A stretch of 64,000 bases of DNA from Gammaproteobacteria bacterium UBA7376 (lineage in GTDB: Bacteria > Pseudomonadota > Gammaproteobacteria > Pseudomonadales > Azotimanducaceae): contig DKNY01000052.1 in the NCBI GenBank assembly GCA_002470275.1, positions 4,997-68,996 on the forward strand, given 5' to 3'. The notes beneath the pieces are model-generated. The model ran no database searches, was not told the origin of the DNA, and saw only the letters and a program-made list of their open reading frames with translations. Positions 8,767 to 18,567 of this stretch are shown piece after piece. The first letter of the stretch is position 1. The number at the start of each line of letters is the position of its first letter. The position numbers and the translations under genes were made by a program.

Positions 8767-9378
8767 GTGGATGTGCTTTGTCTGGATTTAGAGGGAGTTT
8801 TGGTGCCAGAGGTCTGGCAGGCGGTGGCTCGGTCTACCGAAATCCCGGAGCTATTAAAAACAACGCGGGACATTCCAGACTACGACGACCTGATGCGCTA
8901 CCGTCTCGAGATCGTTGCGGCTCATGACATTACCCTCAGCCAGATCCAGGCGGAGATCGGAAAGCTTGAGCCCCTCCCCGGTGCGCGAGCCTTCCTGGAT
9001 TGGGCGCGAGACCACTTCCAGGTCGCCATTATCTCGGATACCTTTTATGACTTTGCCAAGCCCCTGATGGTGCAGTTGGGCATGCCCTTTCTGCTTTGCC
9101 ACAAGCTGGTAGTCGAGAATGATCGCATTGTCGATTACCGCCTTCGCCAGGCGGATCCCAAACGACATTCCGTCAAAGCCTTCAAGGGCCTGAAGCTTAA
9201 TGTCATTGCCTCGGGTGATTCGTTCAATGACGTGTCGATGCTAGAGGAGGCCGATCGAGGCATTTTCTTTCAAGCACCTGCAAACATTACCGCTCAGTTT
9301 CCCCAGTATCCGGTGGCACCGGACTATGAGGCGCTCAAAGCATTGATTCTTCAAGCCCAGGCAGAGATCACGGCATAG
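8767..9378 (+). CDS. thrH: Phosphoserine phosphatase / homoserine phosphotransferase ThrH
   Basis: A 203-residue HAD-superfamily enzyme. ThrH dephosphorylates phosphoserine and can pass the phosphate to homoserine, linking serine and threonine synthesis. Visible motifs are the nucleophile loop near the N-terminus (CLDLEGVLVPEVW, with a glutamate at the second acidic position, typical of ThrH), the ISDTFYDFAKPL segment near residue 95 and ASGDSFNDVSML near 150, which binds Mg2+. The start is a GTG at 8767 preceded by AAGGAATAAAC. It diverges from cysH across an AT-rich spacer of about 120 bases. Confidence 0.93.
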   Translation: MDVLCLDLEGVLVPEVWQAVARSTEIPELLKTTRDIPDYDDLMRYRLEIVAAHDITLSQIQAEIGKLEPLPGARAFLDWARDHFQVAIISDTFYDFAKPLMVQLGMPFLLCHKLVVENDRIVDYRLRQADPKRHSVKAFKGLKLNVIASGDSFNDVSMLEEADRGIFFQAPANITAQFPQYPVAPDYEALKALILQAQAEITA

Positions 9379-9408
9379 CCTGACTCTTGGGCTGAACTGA
9401 GAAATAGC

Positions 9409-9447
9409 CCGGTGAAACTGCTTCTCGCGCCGGGGTAAACTGCTACT
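9409..9447 (+). promoter_or_regulatory. Imperfect direct repeat / candidate prpB promoter
   Basis: Two similar stretches, CCGGTGAAACTGCTTCT (9409–9425) and CCGGGGTAAACTGCTACT (9430–9447), share AAACTGCT with a 22-base period, close to two helical turns. The second contains TAAACT (9436–9441), a plausible -10 box 18 bases after GTGAAA (9412–9417). The pair lies 20 bases before the prpB ATG. It may be the promoter, an activator or repressor site, or both. Confidence 0.3.
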
Positions 9448-9466
9448 AGAAGAACTGGAGAGATCA

Positions 9467-10345
9467 ATGAGTCAGGGACGTAAATTTCGCGATGCTTTGT
9501 TGGCTTCAGCGCCTCGCCCGCTGCAAATCCCTGGCACCATCAACGCCTATACGGCGCTGATGGCTGAAAAGGTCGGGCATCAGGCCATCTACCTGTCTGG
9601 CGGCGGGGTCGCTAACGCATCCTATGGGCTGCCCGATCTGGGCATGACTTCTCTTAACGATGTGCTTGAAGACGTTCGACGGATCACGTCGGCAACGACC
9701 CTCCCGCTGCTGGTGGATATTGATACGGGTTGGGGCGGTGCCTTCAACATCGCCCGCACGGTGAGGGAGATGACCCACGCCGGCGCAGCGGCCGTGCACA
9801 TTGAGGATCAGGTCGCGCAAAAGCGTTGTGGACACCGTCCCAATAAGGCTATCGTTAGTACAGAAGAGATGGTGGATCGTATCAAAGCCGCCGTGGATGC
9901 CAAGACCGACGCGGACTTCGTCGTTATGGCGCGCACCGATGCACTGTCCGTCGCGGGCCTGAACGCCGTGATAGATCGTGCCGGAGCCTTTGCTGAAGCG
10001 GGCGCCGATGCCATTTTTGCCGAGGCCATGACGGAAATCGACATGTATCGGCCTGTGGTTGACGCGGCTGGGGTGCCGGTTTTAGCGAACCTGACAGAGT
10101 TTGGTCAGACGCCACTCTATACGCTGGACGAGTTGGCCTCGGTGGGGATTGCCATGGCCCTGTATCCGCTCTCTGCCTTTCGCGCCATGAACAAGGCCGC
10201 TCTCAACGTCTATCGGACGCTCAAAGAGGAGGGCACTCAGGCCAGCGTGGTGGACACTATGCAGACGCGAATGGAGCTGTATGACTTTTTGGGCTATCAC
10301 GCTTATGAAGAAAAGCTTGATCGGCTGTTTGCTAAGGAAGATTGA
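9467..10345 (+). CDS. prpB: 2-methylisocitrate lyase
   Basis: Splits 2-methylisocitrate into pyruvate and succinate, the last step of the methylcitrate cycle that consumes propionyl-CoA. The 292-residue protein is of the isocitrate-lyase/PEP-mutase fold, with the metal-binding strand DIDTGWGG at residues 84–91 and the catalytic-loop motif KRCGH at 119–123, which marks the lyase group. The length is usual for PrpB. The prpC gene follows after 16 bases. Isocitrate lyase proper is much longer, so confusion is unlikely. Confidence 0.95.
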   Translation: MSQGRKFRDALLASAPRPLQIPGTINAYTALMAEKVGHQAIYLSGGGVANASYGLPDLGMTSLNDVLEDVRRITSATTLPLLVDIDTGWGGAFNIARTVREMTHAGAAAVHIEDQVAQKRCGHRPNKAIVSTEEMVDRIKAAVDAKTDADFVVMARTDALSVAGLNAVIDRAGAFAEAGADAIFAEAMTEIDMYRPVVDAAGVPVLANLTEFGQTPLYTLDELASVGIAMALYPLSAFRAMNKAALNVYRTLKEEGTQASVVDTMQTRMELYDFLGYHAYEEKLDRLFAKED

Positions 10346-10361
10346 GGTAAGGGGAATAACG

Positions 10362-11486
10362 ATGGTAGATAAAAAACTTGGCGGTGCGGGGTTACGCGGA
10401 CAGAGCGCGGGGACCACAGCGCTGTGCACGGTGGGCCAGAGCGGTACCGGGCTGACCTACCGAGGGTATGACATCACCGATCTGGCAGAAAACACGACCT
10501 TTGAGGAAGTGGCCTATTTGATTTACCACGGGGAACTCCCTAACGCCGCGCAGCTCGAGGATTATCGGAACCTACTTCAGGGCAATCGCGAGCTGCCATC
10601 GGCCCTGCTGGAGGTGCTAGAGCGCATTCCAGCCTCTGCACACCCAATGGATGTCATGCGCACGGGCTGCTCCATGCTCGGCAACCTCGAGCCCGAAGCT
10701 GATTTCACCCAGCAGCAGGTCGTGGCGGACCGACTGCTTGGGGCATTGCCCGGCATGATTAACTACTGGTATCGGTTCAGCCATCAGGGGGTTCGCATCG
10801 AGACCCAAACCGATGCCAAAAGTTTGGCCGGTCATTTCTTACACCTGCTCACCGGTGCAGCCCCCAGTGCGCTTCATGAGCGGGTGATGGATGTGTCCCT
10901 GATCCTCTATGCGGAGCATGAGTTTAACGCTTCGACCTTTACCGCCCGGGTCTGTGCCTCGACGCTGTCGGACATGCACTCCTGCGTCACCGGCGCCATT
11001 GGTTCTTTGCGCGGCCCGCTACACGGTGGTGCGAATGAGGCGGCTATGGAAATGATCGAACAATTCCCCAGTGCCGAGGCGGCTACCGCAGAAATCAAGG
11101 CCATGCTCGAGCGTAAGGACAAGATCATGGGTTTCGGACACGCCATTTATCGAACGTCCGACCCCCGCAACGTGATCATCAAGCAGTGGTCCGAGCGTCT
11201 GGCTCAGGAGGTCAATGACACCGTGCTGTACCCGGTTTCCTGTGCAGTAGAGCAGGTGATGTGGGACGAAAAGGAACTGTTTGCTAATGCCGACTTCTTC
11301 CACGCCTCGGCCTACAGCTTTATGGGGATTCCCACCAAGCTCTTCACCCCCATATTTGTTTGCTCACGCGTAGCGGGCTGGACGGCCCATGTTATGGAAC
11401 AACGAGAAAATAACCGAATCATCCGGCCCAGCGCTGATTACATCGGTCCTGAACCTCGGGTGGTCACCCCCCTTTCCGAGCGTTAG
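10362..11486 (+). CDS. prpC: 2-methylcitrate synthase
   Basis: Condenses propionyl-CoA with oxaloacetate. The 374-residue protein has the citrate-synthase fold of the short PrpC type. Active-site segments are visible: RGPLHGGANEAAMEM near residue 217, GFGHAIYRTSDPRN near 258 with the catalytic histidine, and an ADFFHASAY segment near 310 with the catalytic aspartate. I chose the ATG at 10362, preceded by AAGGGGAATAACG; the frame extends upstream into prpB without likeness to the family. The gene is 16 bases after prpB and converges on prpF. Confidence 0.94.
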   Translation: MVDKKLGGAGLRGQSAGTTALCTVGQSGTGLTYRGYDITDLAENTTFEEVAYLIYHGELPNAAQLEDYRNLLQGNRELPSALLEVLERIPASAHPMDVMRTGCSMLGNLEPEADFTQQQVVADRLLGALPGMINYWYRFSHQGVRIETQTDAKSLAGHFLHLLTGAAPSALHERVMDVSLILYAEHEFNASTFTARVCASTLSDMHSCVTGAIGSLRGPLHGGANEAAMEMIEQFPSAEAATAEIKAMLERKDKIMGFGHAIYRTSDPRNVIIKQWSERLAQEVNDTVLYPVSCAVEQVMWDEKELFANADFFHASAYSFMGIPTKLFTPIFVCSRVAGWTAHVMEQRENNRIIRPSADYIGPEPRVVTPLSER

Positions 11487-11509
11487 GGCGGCGGGGACAA
11501 GACGCGGGG

Positions 11510-12706
11510 TTAACCTGCCTCTAGCGTGGTGGCGGGGACGCGCACCCAACCCTCCATCAAGATGCGAGCGCTGCGACTCATGGAAACCTTTTCCACCATC
11601 CACCCTGCCGAGGTCTCTCGAGCAGTTGCGCCTACCCGCAAAATACCGGAAGGGTGTCCAAAGGTAATGGCGTCTGGGCTGCCGCCTCCGGCGGCCCTAT
11701 TCACTATCGTGCCAGGAATGGCGGCGGCGGTGCCGATAGCCACTGCGGCGGTACCCATCATGGCGTGGTGCAGCTTCCCCATGGAGAGGGCGCGCACCAG
11801 CAGCTCGATGCTGTCAGCGTGGATGGCCTTACCGCTTGACGCCGTATAGCCGCTAGGCGGCGCGACAAAGGCTACCTTGGGCGTATGCTGTTGGGCCAGG
11901 GCCTGACTCGGATCCTGGATCAATCCCATGCGTAGCGAACCTGCCGTCCGGATGCGCTCAAACTTTTCCAGCGCCTCGGGGTCCCCGTTGATATCGCCCT
12001 GTAGCTCTCGGCCGCTGTAGCCCAAGTCTTCCGCCTTGATAAACACCGTTGGTATGCCCGCATTGATCAGCGTTGCGTCCAGAGCACCCAGCCCGGGTAC
12101 GTCGAGGGTGTCAATCAGCTGGTTCGTTGGGAATAGGGCGCCTTCGCCAGCATCCGCTGGCGCGATAAAATCCAGGCCGATTTCCGCTGCGGGAAAGGTG
12201 ACGCCATCCAGCTCAAAATCGCCCATTTCGCAAACGGCGCCTCGGACCATGGGCACCTGAGCAACAATGGTTTTGCTGATATTAGCCTGCCAAATTCGGA
12301 GGGTTGCAACGCCATCTTGAGGCAGCCGTTTGGGGTCGATGAGGCCTTGGGCGATCGCGAAGGGACCCACGGCCGCAGACAGGTTGCCGCAGTTGCCGCT
12401 CCAATCCACCCTAGGGCTGTCCAGGGCCACCTGGCCAAATAAATAATCCACGTCATGGTCTGGCCGCTGGCTCTTCGCGATGATGACGGTCTTACTGGTG
12501 CTTGAGGTAGCACCGCCCATCCCGTCCGTATGCTTTTGGTAGGGGTCCGGGCTGCCGATAACGCGCAGCAACAGGCGATCCCTCTGGGGACCGGGCACCC
12601 GAGCCACCTCGGGCAGGTCATCGAGATTGAAAAATACGCCCTTGCTGGTGCCGCCGCGCATGTAGGTGGCGGCGATCTTAAGTTGGGGCGGGTAACTGTC
12701 CTTCAT
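11510..12706 (-). CDS. prpF: 2-methylaconitate cis-trans isomerase
   Basis: PrpF isomerises the 2-methylaconitate produced by AcnD so that a normal aconitase can hydrate it. The 398-residue protein carries the family signatures: TYMRGGTSKGVFF near residue 14, DGMGGATSSTSKTVI near 61 and the VDWSGNCGNLSAAVG active-site segment near 98. It lies 14 bases downstream of acnD and is surely co-transcribed with it. Its 3' end faces prpC across only 23 bases. AcnD and PrpF together replace the iron-free dehydratase PrpD. Confidence 0.94.
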   Translation of the reverse strand: MKDSYPPQLKIAATYMRGGTSKGVFFNLDDLPEVARVPGPQRDRLLLRVIGSPDPYQKHTDGMGGATSSTSKTVIIAKSQRPDHDVDYLFGQVALDSPRVDWSGNCGNLSAAVGPFAIAQGLIDPKRLPQDGVATLRIWQANISKTIVAQVPMVRGAVCEMGDFELDGVTFPAAEIGLDFIAPADAGEGALFPTNQLIDTLDVPGLGALDATLINAGIPTVFIKAEDLGYSGRELQGDINGDPEALEKFERIRTAGSLRMGLIQDPSQALAQQHTPKVAFVAPPSGYTASSGKAIHADSIELLVRALSMGKLHHAMMGTAAVAIGTAAAIPGTIVNRAAGGGSPDAITFGHPSGILRVGATARETSAGWMVEKVSMSRSARILMEGWVRVPATTLEAG

Positions 12707-12720
12707 CGTGCCCTCGGTGT

Positions 12721-15318
12721 TTAGCTTGCCGATGCTCGGGCGCTGAGGAAATCTTCGGCAAACCGCTGCAGTACTCCGCCAGCGCTATAAATGGAGACTT
12801 CCTCCGCCGTGTCCAGGCGGCAGATAACGGGCATATCCACGACCTCACCGTCCTGACGCTGAACGCGTACGGTAAGCTCGCTGTTGGCAGCCGGGGTGCC
12901 GATCACTGCAAAGCATTCTGTGCCGTCTAGCGCGTAATGATGACGACCTTCCTGAGCTTTAAACTGGAGAGGCAGCACGCCCATGCCCACAAGGTTCGTT
13001 CGATGAATCCGTTCAAAACCCTCAGCCAGAATGGCCTGAACGCCAGCCAGGCGTACTCCCTTGGCGGCCCAATCTCTGGAAGAACCCTGACCGTAGTCTT
13101 TGCCTGCCACGATGATGAGCGGCTGTTTGCGCGCTAGATAAGTCTCAATGGCTTCCCACATGCGCGAGATATGCCCCTCAGGTTCGATACGGGCGTAGGA
13201 GCCTTGTTTGGGGCTGCCATTTTCTACCACCATTTCGTTCACCAGCTTCGGGTTAGCAAAGGTGGCGCGCTGTGTCGTCAGATGATCGCCTCGGTGAGTG
13301 GCATAGGAATTGAAGTCCTCTTCAGGTAGCCCCATTTTGGTCAAGTACTCGCCCGCCGCGCTGTCGGCCAATATGGCGTTAGAAGGAGACAGGTGATCCG
13401 TCGTGATGTTGTCTCCCAGAATAGCTAAGGGGCGCATGTTTTGAAGACTGCGTTCTCCTGCCAGCGCACCCTCCCAGTAAGGTGGGCGTCGAATATAGGT
13501 GCTGCGCTCGCGCCAGGCGTAGAGCGGGTTATCACTTTCGGTGACCTGCTTGAGGGGCAGGAACATGGGGTCATAGACCGCTTTGAACTGGGACGGCTTG
13601 ACCGCCGCAGCCACCACGGCATCAATCTCTTCGTCCGTCGGCCAGATGTCCTGCAGGGTGATCGCCCGGCCCTCGGCATCATGGCCTAGGGGGTCTCTTT
13701 CGATATCGAATCGGATGCTACCTGCGATGGCATAGGCTACGACCAGCGGCGGCGAGGCAAGAAAGGCCTGTTTGGCATAGGGGTGAATCCTGCCGTCGAA
13801 GTTGCGATTGCCCGAAAGCACGGCGGTGGCATAGAGATCTCGACTGATTACCTCCTGTTGAATCGTCGGGTCTAGCGCTCCGCTCATGCCGTTGCAGGTG
13901 GTACACGCAAAGCCGACGACACCGAAGCCCAACTGCTCTAGCTCGCCCAGCAGTTGCGCCTCTTCAAGGTAGAGCTGGACGGCCTTAGAGCCCGGCGCGA
14001 GGGACGTCTTGACCCAGGGCTTTCGCGCTAGGCCAGCGCGATTGGCATTGCGGGCCAGCAATCCGGCCGCGATCACGTTGCGCGGGTTGCTGGTATTGGT
14101 GCAGCTGGTGATGGCAGCGATGATCACCGCGCCGTCAGGCATGTCGCCTGGGGCCGCCGTGTAGGGGCCAGTAAGGCCGGCCTGAGCTAAATCTGTGGTC
14201 GCCACCCTTCGGTGAGGGTTTGAAGGCCCGGCGATATTTCGACTCACCGACGAGAGATCAAATTGAAGGGTTCGGGGATAAACGGCTTGGTGAAGTTGGT
14301 CAGACCACAGTCCGGCTTGGCGGGCATAGGTTCCCACCAGGTCAACGTGCTCGGGGTCTCTGCCGGTTAATCGCAAATAGTCCAGAGTATGCTCGTCGAT
14401 GGAAAACAGGGCGGCCGTCGCGCCAAACTCCGGGGTCATATTTGAGATGGTTGCTCGGTCTCCAAGGGTGAGCGCTGACGCCCCCTCACCAAAAAATTCG
14501 AGGTAGCAGGAGACGACGTTCTCTGATCTCAAAAATTCTGTGAGCGCAAGAACGATATCTGTGGCGGTTGTACCCGGTCTTTGCCGGCCCACCAGCTCGA
14601 CGCCGACCACATCGGGAAACCGCATCCAGGATGCTCTGCCCAGCATGACGCTTTCCGCCTCGAGGCCGCCCACACCAATGGCGATAACGCCCAGCGCATC
14701 GACGTGGGGCGTATGGCTGTCCGTGCCAACCAGGGTGTCGGGAAAGGCGACGCCATCTACCCGGTGAACGACCGGCGACATACGCTCTAGGTTGATCTGA
14801 TGCATGATGCCGTTTCCGGGTGGAATGACATCTATATTTTTGAATGCGGTCTTGGTCCAGTTAATGAAGTGGAACCGATCATCATTCCGACGGTCCTCGA
14901 TCGCACGATTTTTGGCGAAGGCGTCTTTTTCGAAGCCCGCATGCTCAACCGCGAGGGAATGGTCGACGATGAGCTGGGTAGGGACTACAGGATTCACCTC
15001 TGCGGGATCACCCCCCCGGGCAGCGATGGCGTCTCTGAGGCCCGCTAGGTCCACCAGAGCCGTTTGTCCCAAAATATCGTGGCAGACGACGCGCGCCGGG
15101 TACCAGGGGAAATCCTGCGTCTGCTTGCCCAATAGAATTTGCTCAAGAGACGCCTGCAGAAGCTCTGGATCGCAGCGCCTAACTAGGTTTTCCGCAAAGA
15201 CCTTGCCGCAGTAGGGCAGCCTGGCATAGGCACCGGGCTGAATAGCCTCAGTGGCCTCGGCGGCATCAAAGTAATCGCAATCCGAACCGGGGAGGGCTTT
15301 ACGATAAGTCTGGTTCAT
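12721..15318 (-). CDS. acnD: Fe/S-dependent 2-methylcitrate dehydratase
   Basis: An aconitase-family protein of 865 residues that dehydrates 2-methylcitrate. The three cysteines that hold the [4Fe-4S] cluster are visible in AAITSCTNTSNPRN (about residue 408) and CTTCNGMSG (about 477). The swivelling C-terminal domain has GKDYGQGSSRDWAAKGV near 745. It pairs with prpF 14 bases downstream, which separates AcnD from ordinary AcnA. The operon is convergent with prpBC, whereas most bacteria carry prpB-prpC-acnD-prpF in one direction. Confidence 0.93.
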   Translation of the reverse strand: MNQTYRKALPGSDCDYFDAAEATEAIQPGAYARLPYCGKVFAENLVRRCDPELLQASLEQILLGKQTQDFPWYPARVVCHDILGQTALVDLAGLRDAIAARGGDPAEVNPVVPTQLIVDHSLAVEHAGFEKDAFAKNRAIEDRRNDDRFHFINWTKTAFKNIDVIPPGNGIMHQINLERMSPVVHRVDGVAFPDTLVGTDSHTPHVDALGVIAIGVGGLEAESVMLGRASWMRFPDVVGVELVGRQRPGTTATDIVLALTEFLRSENVVSCYLEFFGEGASALTLGDRATISNMTPEFGATAALFSIDEHTLDYLRLTGRDPEHVDLVGTYARQAGLWSDQLHQAVYPRTLQFDLSSVSRNIAGPSNPHRRVATTDLAQAGLTGPYTAAPGDMPDGAVIIAAITSCTNTSNPRNVIAAGLLARNANRAGLARKPWVKTSLAPGSKAVQLYLEEAQLLGELEQLGFGVVGFACTTCNGMSGALDPTIQQEVISRDLYATAVLSGNRNFDGRIHPYAKQAFLASPPLVVAYAIAGSIRFDIERDPLGHDAEGRAITLQDIWPTDEEIDAVVAAAVKPSQFKAVYDPMFLPLKQVTESDNPLYAWRERSTYIRRPPYWEGALAGERSLQNMRPLAILGDNITTDHLSPSNAILADSAAGEYLTKMGLPEEDFNSYATHRGDHLTTQRATFANPKLVNEMVVENGSPKQGSYARIEPEGHISRMWEAIETYLARKQPLIIVAGKDYGQGSSRDWAAKGVRLAGVQAILAEGFERIHRTNLVGMGVLPLQFKAQEGRHHYALDGTECFAVIGTPAANSELTVRVQRQDGEVVDMPVICRLDTAEEVSIYSAGGVLQRFAEDFLSARASAS

Positions 15319-15446
15319 ACGTCATTCCAAGCTAGGACACCCCGGGGCTAGGGCGCCAGGACGTCGTTTTGCGAACTGGAGCCCAAGGTTGGCCCGCTGC
15401 GCGGGGCCATGTTAGCCCAAAATTTATTGCCACGCCTTGACCAGAG

Positions 15447-15872
15447 TCAGAGGGAAAGCGTCATATGCTGATGCTGGATGCCGGCTTCGCAAAAAGTCTG
15501 TCCCGCCGGGCAAAAGCCATGACGCTGGTAAAAAGCCTGGGCATGAACCTGGGCGTGCAGAAAGACCGCCTGTCTGCCCTGATCCTTGGCCTGAGCGATC
15601 ATCGCATGCAGGAGCTGGCTGCCCACGCCTCGGTTCCTAAAGGGCGCTCGAACAGCCATACGTCCGATTTGGCCCGCCGGAGTCAAGCGCACGCAGCCGA
15701 GGGCCTGACCCCCACTGTCCCTAGCCAGCAGATGGTCAGAGAGGTGATCCAACTCATCTAGCTCGATATCAGGCGGCACTCCTTGCTCATCCACGAAGAC
15801 CTCAAACCGAACAGATTTGAGGTGCTCGGCTGCGGCGTCATCCCAGGAGACGCTGACAATATCCAGGTTCAC
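15447..15872 (-). CDS. GNAT-family acetyltransferase
   Basis: A 141-residue single-domain protein with a GNAT fold. The acetyl-CoA-binding loop is visible as MAVRAPFRNRGVGSQLLHAM near residues 71–90, and the C-terminal FYQRHGFCPAG segment matches motif B. It resembles the ElaA/YjcF group, whose substrates are mostly unknown. The gene overlaps the purB stop by 4 bases and is probably translated from the same message, though no functional link to purine synthesis is evident. Confidence 0.8.
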   Translation of the reverse strand: MNLDIVSVSWDDAAAEHLKSVRFEVFVDEQGVPPDIELDELDHLSDHLLARDSGGQALGCVRLTPAGQIGRMAVRAPFRNRGVGSQLLHAMIAQAKDQGRQAVFLHAQVHAQAFYQRHGFCPAGQTFCEAGIQHQHMTLSL

Positions 15873-17245
15873 TCAAGGTCCTTCTGCGCCAGCTCTGCAG
15901 CCAACCCGATGTAGGTTTCCGGCGTCAGCGCCACCAGTTCCTCATAGGCCGCTGCGGGCAGATCGAGTTCGTCGAGCATGTCTTTAAAGACGGTGGCCGA
16001 TAGGCGTCGACCTCGGGTCGCCTCCTTTAAACGCTCATAGGGTTCGCGCATCCCATATTTGCGCATAACGGTTTGCACCGGTTCTGCCAGCACTTCCCAG
16101 CTGTTGGAGAGGTCCGCGGCGATCTGCGGCGCATTAACCTCCAGCCGAGACAGGCCTTTCAGGGTGGCTTGGTAGGCCAAGCTGCAATGCGCCACGGTGG
16201 TACCCAAATTGCGGAGGACGGTTGAATCCGAGAGGTCCCGCTGCCAGCGAGAGACCATCAGCTTGCTGGCCAAATGTTCCAGGGCGGCGTTGGCGATCCC
16301 TAGGTTGCCCTCTGAATTTTCAAAGTCGATGGGGTTAACCTTGTGGGGCATGGTTGAGGAGCCTGTTTCCCCCTCTACCTTCTTCTGCTTGAAGTATTCG
16401 ATGGCAATGTAGCCCCAGATGTCTCGGTCAAAATCCAGCACGATCTGGTTGCAGCGAATGAGGCAGTGACACAGTTCCGCCACATAGTCGTGGGGTTCTA
16501 TCTGGGTTGTCCAACGGTTAATCCGGAGCCCGAGAGTCTCTAGAAAATCTGCTGACAGCTGGTCCCAAGGCACAGCGGGGTAGGCGCTTAGGTGGGCATT
16601 GAAGTTCCCCACTGCGCCATTGAACTTGCCTAATATCTCTACCTTTCTCAGCTGCCCAAGCTGCCTCGTTAGCCTGGCGGCCACGTTTTTAATTTCCTTA
16701 CCCAGGGTGGTCGGCGAGGCGGGCTGTCCATGAGTGCGAGAGAGCATGGGCAGGGCCGCATGGCGTTTCGCCAGGGCGTCGAGCCGGGCGATAAGTTCCG
16801 TGAGTTCAGGGGTGAGAATCTGATCTCGCAGGTCGCTGAGCATGAGTGCATAGGCAGTATTGTTGATGTCTTCAGAGGTGCAGGCGAAATGCACCCACTC
16901 TCTGAGATCAGCAAGCTCAGCTCGGTCTGCAAGACGCTCCTTGATGAAATACTCCACCGCCTTAACGTCATGGTTAGTAGTGGCTTCCAGGGCCTTAACC
17001 CGAGCAGCATCGGCCTCGGAAAACTCAGTGGCAATGGCTTCGATATAGGCCTGGTCTGCTGGGGAAAGAGGAGCAAGTTCGGCGATAGATTCGCTAGCGC
17101 TGAGGAAGAGCAGCCAACAACACTCAACCTGCACCCGGTATCGAATTAAGCCGTATTCGCTTGCAATGGGCGCCAGGTGAGCTGTCTTGCTCTGATAGCG
17201 TCCGTCGATAGCGGTAATGGCAGTAAGGGAGAATGATGGCTGCAT
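15869..17245 (-). CDS. purB: Adenylosuccinate lyase
   Basis: Catalyses two fumarate-releasing steps of purine synthesis, from SAICAR to AICAR and from adenylosuccinate to AMP. The 458-residue protein shows the superfamily signature SSTMPHKVNPIDFENSEGN near residue 296, the histidine-bearing TTNHDVKAVEYF near 90 and the SRTHGQPASPTTLGKE segment near 170. A GAGGAACG ribosome site precedes the ATG at 17245. It lies 41 bases after mnmA on the same strand. In many gammaproteobacteria hflD sits between these two genes; it is missing here. Confidence 0.96.
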   Translation of the reverse strand: MQPSFSLTAITAIDGRYQSKTAHLAPIASEYGLIRYRVQVECCWLLFLSASESIAELAPLSPADQAYIEAIATEFSEADAARVKALEATTNHDVKAVEYFIKERLADRAELADLREWVHFACTSEDINNTAYALMLSDLRDQILTPELTELIARLDALAKRHAALPMLSRTHGQPASPTTLGKEIKNVAARLTRQLGQLRKVEILGKFNGAVGNFNAHLSAYPAVPWDQLSADFLETLGLRINRWTTQIEPHDYVAELCHCLIRCNQIVLDFDRDIWGYIAIEYFKQKKVEGETGSSTMPHKVNPIDFENSEGNLGIANAALEHLASKLMVSRWQRDLSDSTVLRNLGTTVAHCSLAYQATLKGLSRLEVNAPQIAADLSNSWEVLAEPVQTVMRKYGMREPYERLKEATRGRRLSATVFKDMLDELDLPAAAYEELVALTPETYIGLAAELAQKDLE

Positions 17246-17286
17246 GGAACGTTCCTCTGATCGTTTTGCCGTCGATCCGGTATTAG

Positions 17287-18435
17287 CTATTGCTGGATGT
17301 GCGCGGATTCAATACAGGCACCCCCAAGCATCTCATCGCCCTGATATAGAGCGATGTACTGACCCGGTGTAATCGCTCGTTGAGGGGAATCAAATTTGAC
17401 CAACAGCCGTCCATTCGCCGCGGGGAATACCCGACACGGCTGATCGGGCTGGCGATAGCGAATGCGCGCAGTACAGGTAAGCGGCAGCTGGACGGGGTTC
17501 AGCCAATTGGGCTGACTCGCCTGAAGCCAGCGTCCCTCCAGGTCCTGTTCGTTCTGAGTGATGATGAGCATGTTGTCATTGAGTTTCTTATTCTGCACAT
17601 ACCAGGGACGTTCTTCCCTGCCGGCCATACCGCCGATGTTAAGACCCTGACGCTGGCCCAGCGTGTAGTGGTGCAGGCCTCGGTGAGTACCCAGGCGTCG
17701 TCCCTGCAAATCGCAGATCGGCCCCGGCTGGTCCTGAACGTATTTTGCCAAGAAGTCGGCGAATCGACGTTCGCCGATAAAGCAGATGCCCGTGCTATCT
17801 TTCTTGCGGTGGTTGGACAGTCCGAGCTGCTGGGCCAGGGCACGCACGTCGGTTTTTTGCCAGTCTCCCAGAGGAAAGAGACATTTGGCCAAGCGCTCTG
17901 CAGGCACGGCCTGAAGGAAATAGCTCTGGTCCTTAGCCTGATCCTTTCCCTTGAGAATCGTCAGTCGATGGGGCCTCTCAGAGGCGTTGTCAGCAGCGGG
18001 GTCCTGGTGGCGGACATAGTGACCGGTGGCGATAAAATCGCCTCCCAAGGTCAGGGCGTAATTCACGAACTGCTGAAACTTAATTTCTCGGTTGCAGAGA
18101 ATGTCGGGATTAGGGGTCCGGCAGCGTTGGTACTCGGCCAAAAAATGCTCAAACACACTGTCCCAATACTCCGCTGCGAAATTGGCCTGGTGCAGGGTGA
18201 TCCCCAGACGCTCACAAACCTGAACCGCGTCGGCCAGATCTGCCTTAGCCGTGCAGTAGTCCGTGCCGTCGTCTTCTTCCCAGTTTTTCATAAACAGGCC
18301 CTCTACCGAATATCCCTGCTGCTGCAGCAGATAGGCGGCCACGGAAGAATCCACCCCGCCGGACATGCCGACGATCACTCTTGGAGCAGGGGAGAGGTCT
18401 TGCGACGCTGATTCTGACAGGGCGGCTGACGGCAT
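17287..18435 (-). CDS. mnmA: tRNA 2-thiouridylase MnmA
   Basis: Adds sulfur to wobble uridine 34 of Lys, Glu and Gln tRNAs. The 382-residue protein has the PP-loop [16 protein letters not shown] near residue 22, the catalytic cysteine in [14 protein letters not shown] near 115 and the second conserved cysteine in [12 protein letters not shown] near 213. The extra 20 residues before the PP-loop are poorly conserved and the start is less certain than the frame. Its sulfur comes through the TusBCD–TusE relay, whose genes are also in this window at 35.1–36.4 kb. Confidence 0.95.
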   Translation of the reverse strand: MPSAALSESASQDLSPAPRVIVGMSGGVDSSVAAYLLQQQGYSVEGLFMKNWEEDDGTDYCTAKADLADAVQVCERLGITLHQANFAAEYWDSVFEHFLAEYQRCRTPNPDILCNREIKFQQFVNYALTLGGDFIATGHYVRHQDPAADNASERPHRLTILKGKDQAKDQSYFLQAVPAERLAKCLFPLGDWQKTDVRALAQQLGLSNHRKKDSTGICFIGERRFADFLAKYVQDQPGPICDLQGRRLGTHRGLHHYTLGQRQGLNIGGMAGREERPWYVQNKKLNDNMLIITQNEQDLEGRWLQASQPNWLNPVQLPLTCTARIRYRQPDQPCRVFPAANGRLLVKFDSPQRAITPGQYIALYQGDEMLGGACIESAHIQQ

Positions 18436-18567
18436 GGCAATATCTAGGCCTAATCGAATGGCGCATGGTAACCCAGGTCTTGGCCGGGGTCAGCGGCTAT
18501 CGCCGGTGGCGCTGACCGAGGACCATTCGCCAGGCATAATGAGGCAACGCACCTAAGGGATACAGCA

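Noticed and set aside
15390..15409. Hairpin TGGCCC/GGGCCA as a terminator for the purB operon
   Set aside because: The stem is only six bases and no T run follows on either strand.
17380..18411. A 343-codon plus-strand frame across mnmA
   Set aside because: It is the exact antisense of a well-conserved gene with PP-loop and catalytic cysteines, and shows no likeness to any protein.
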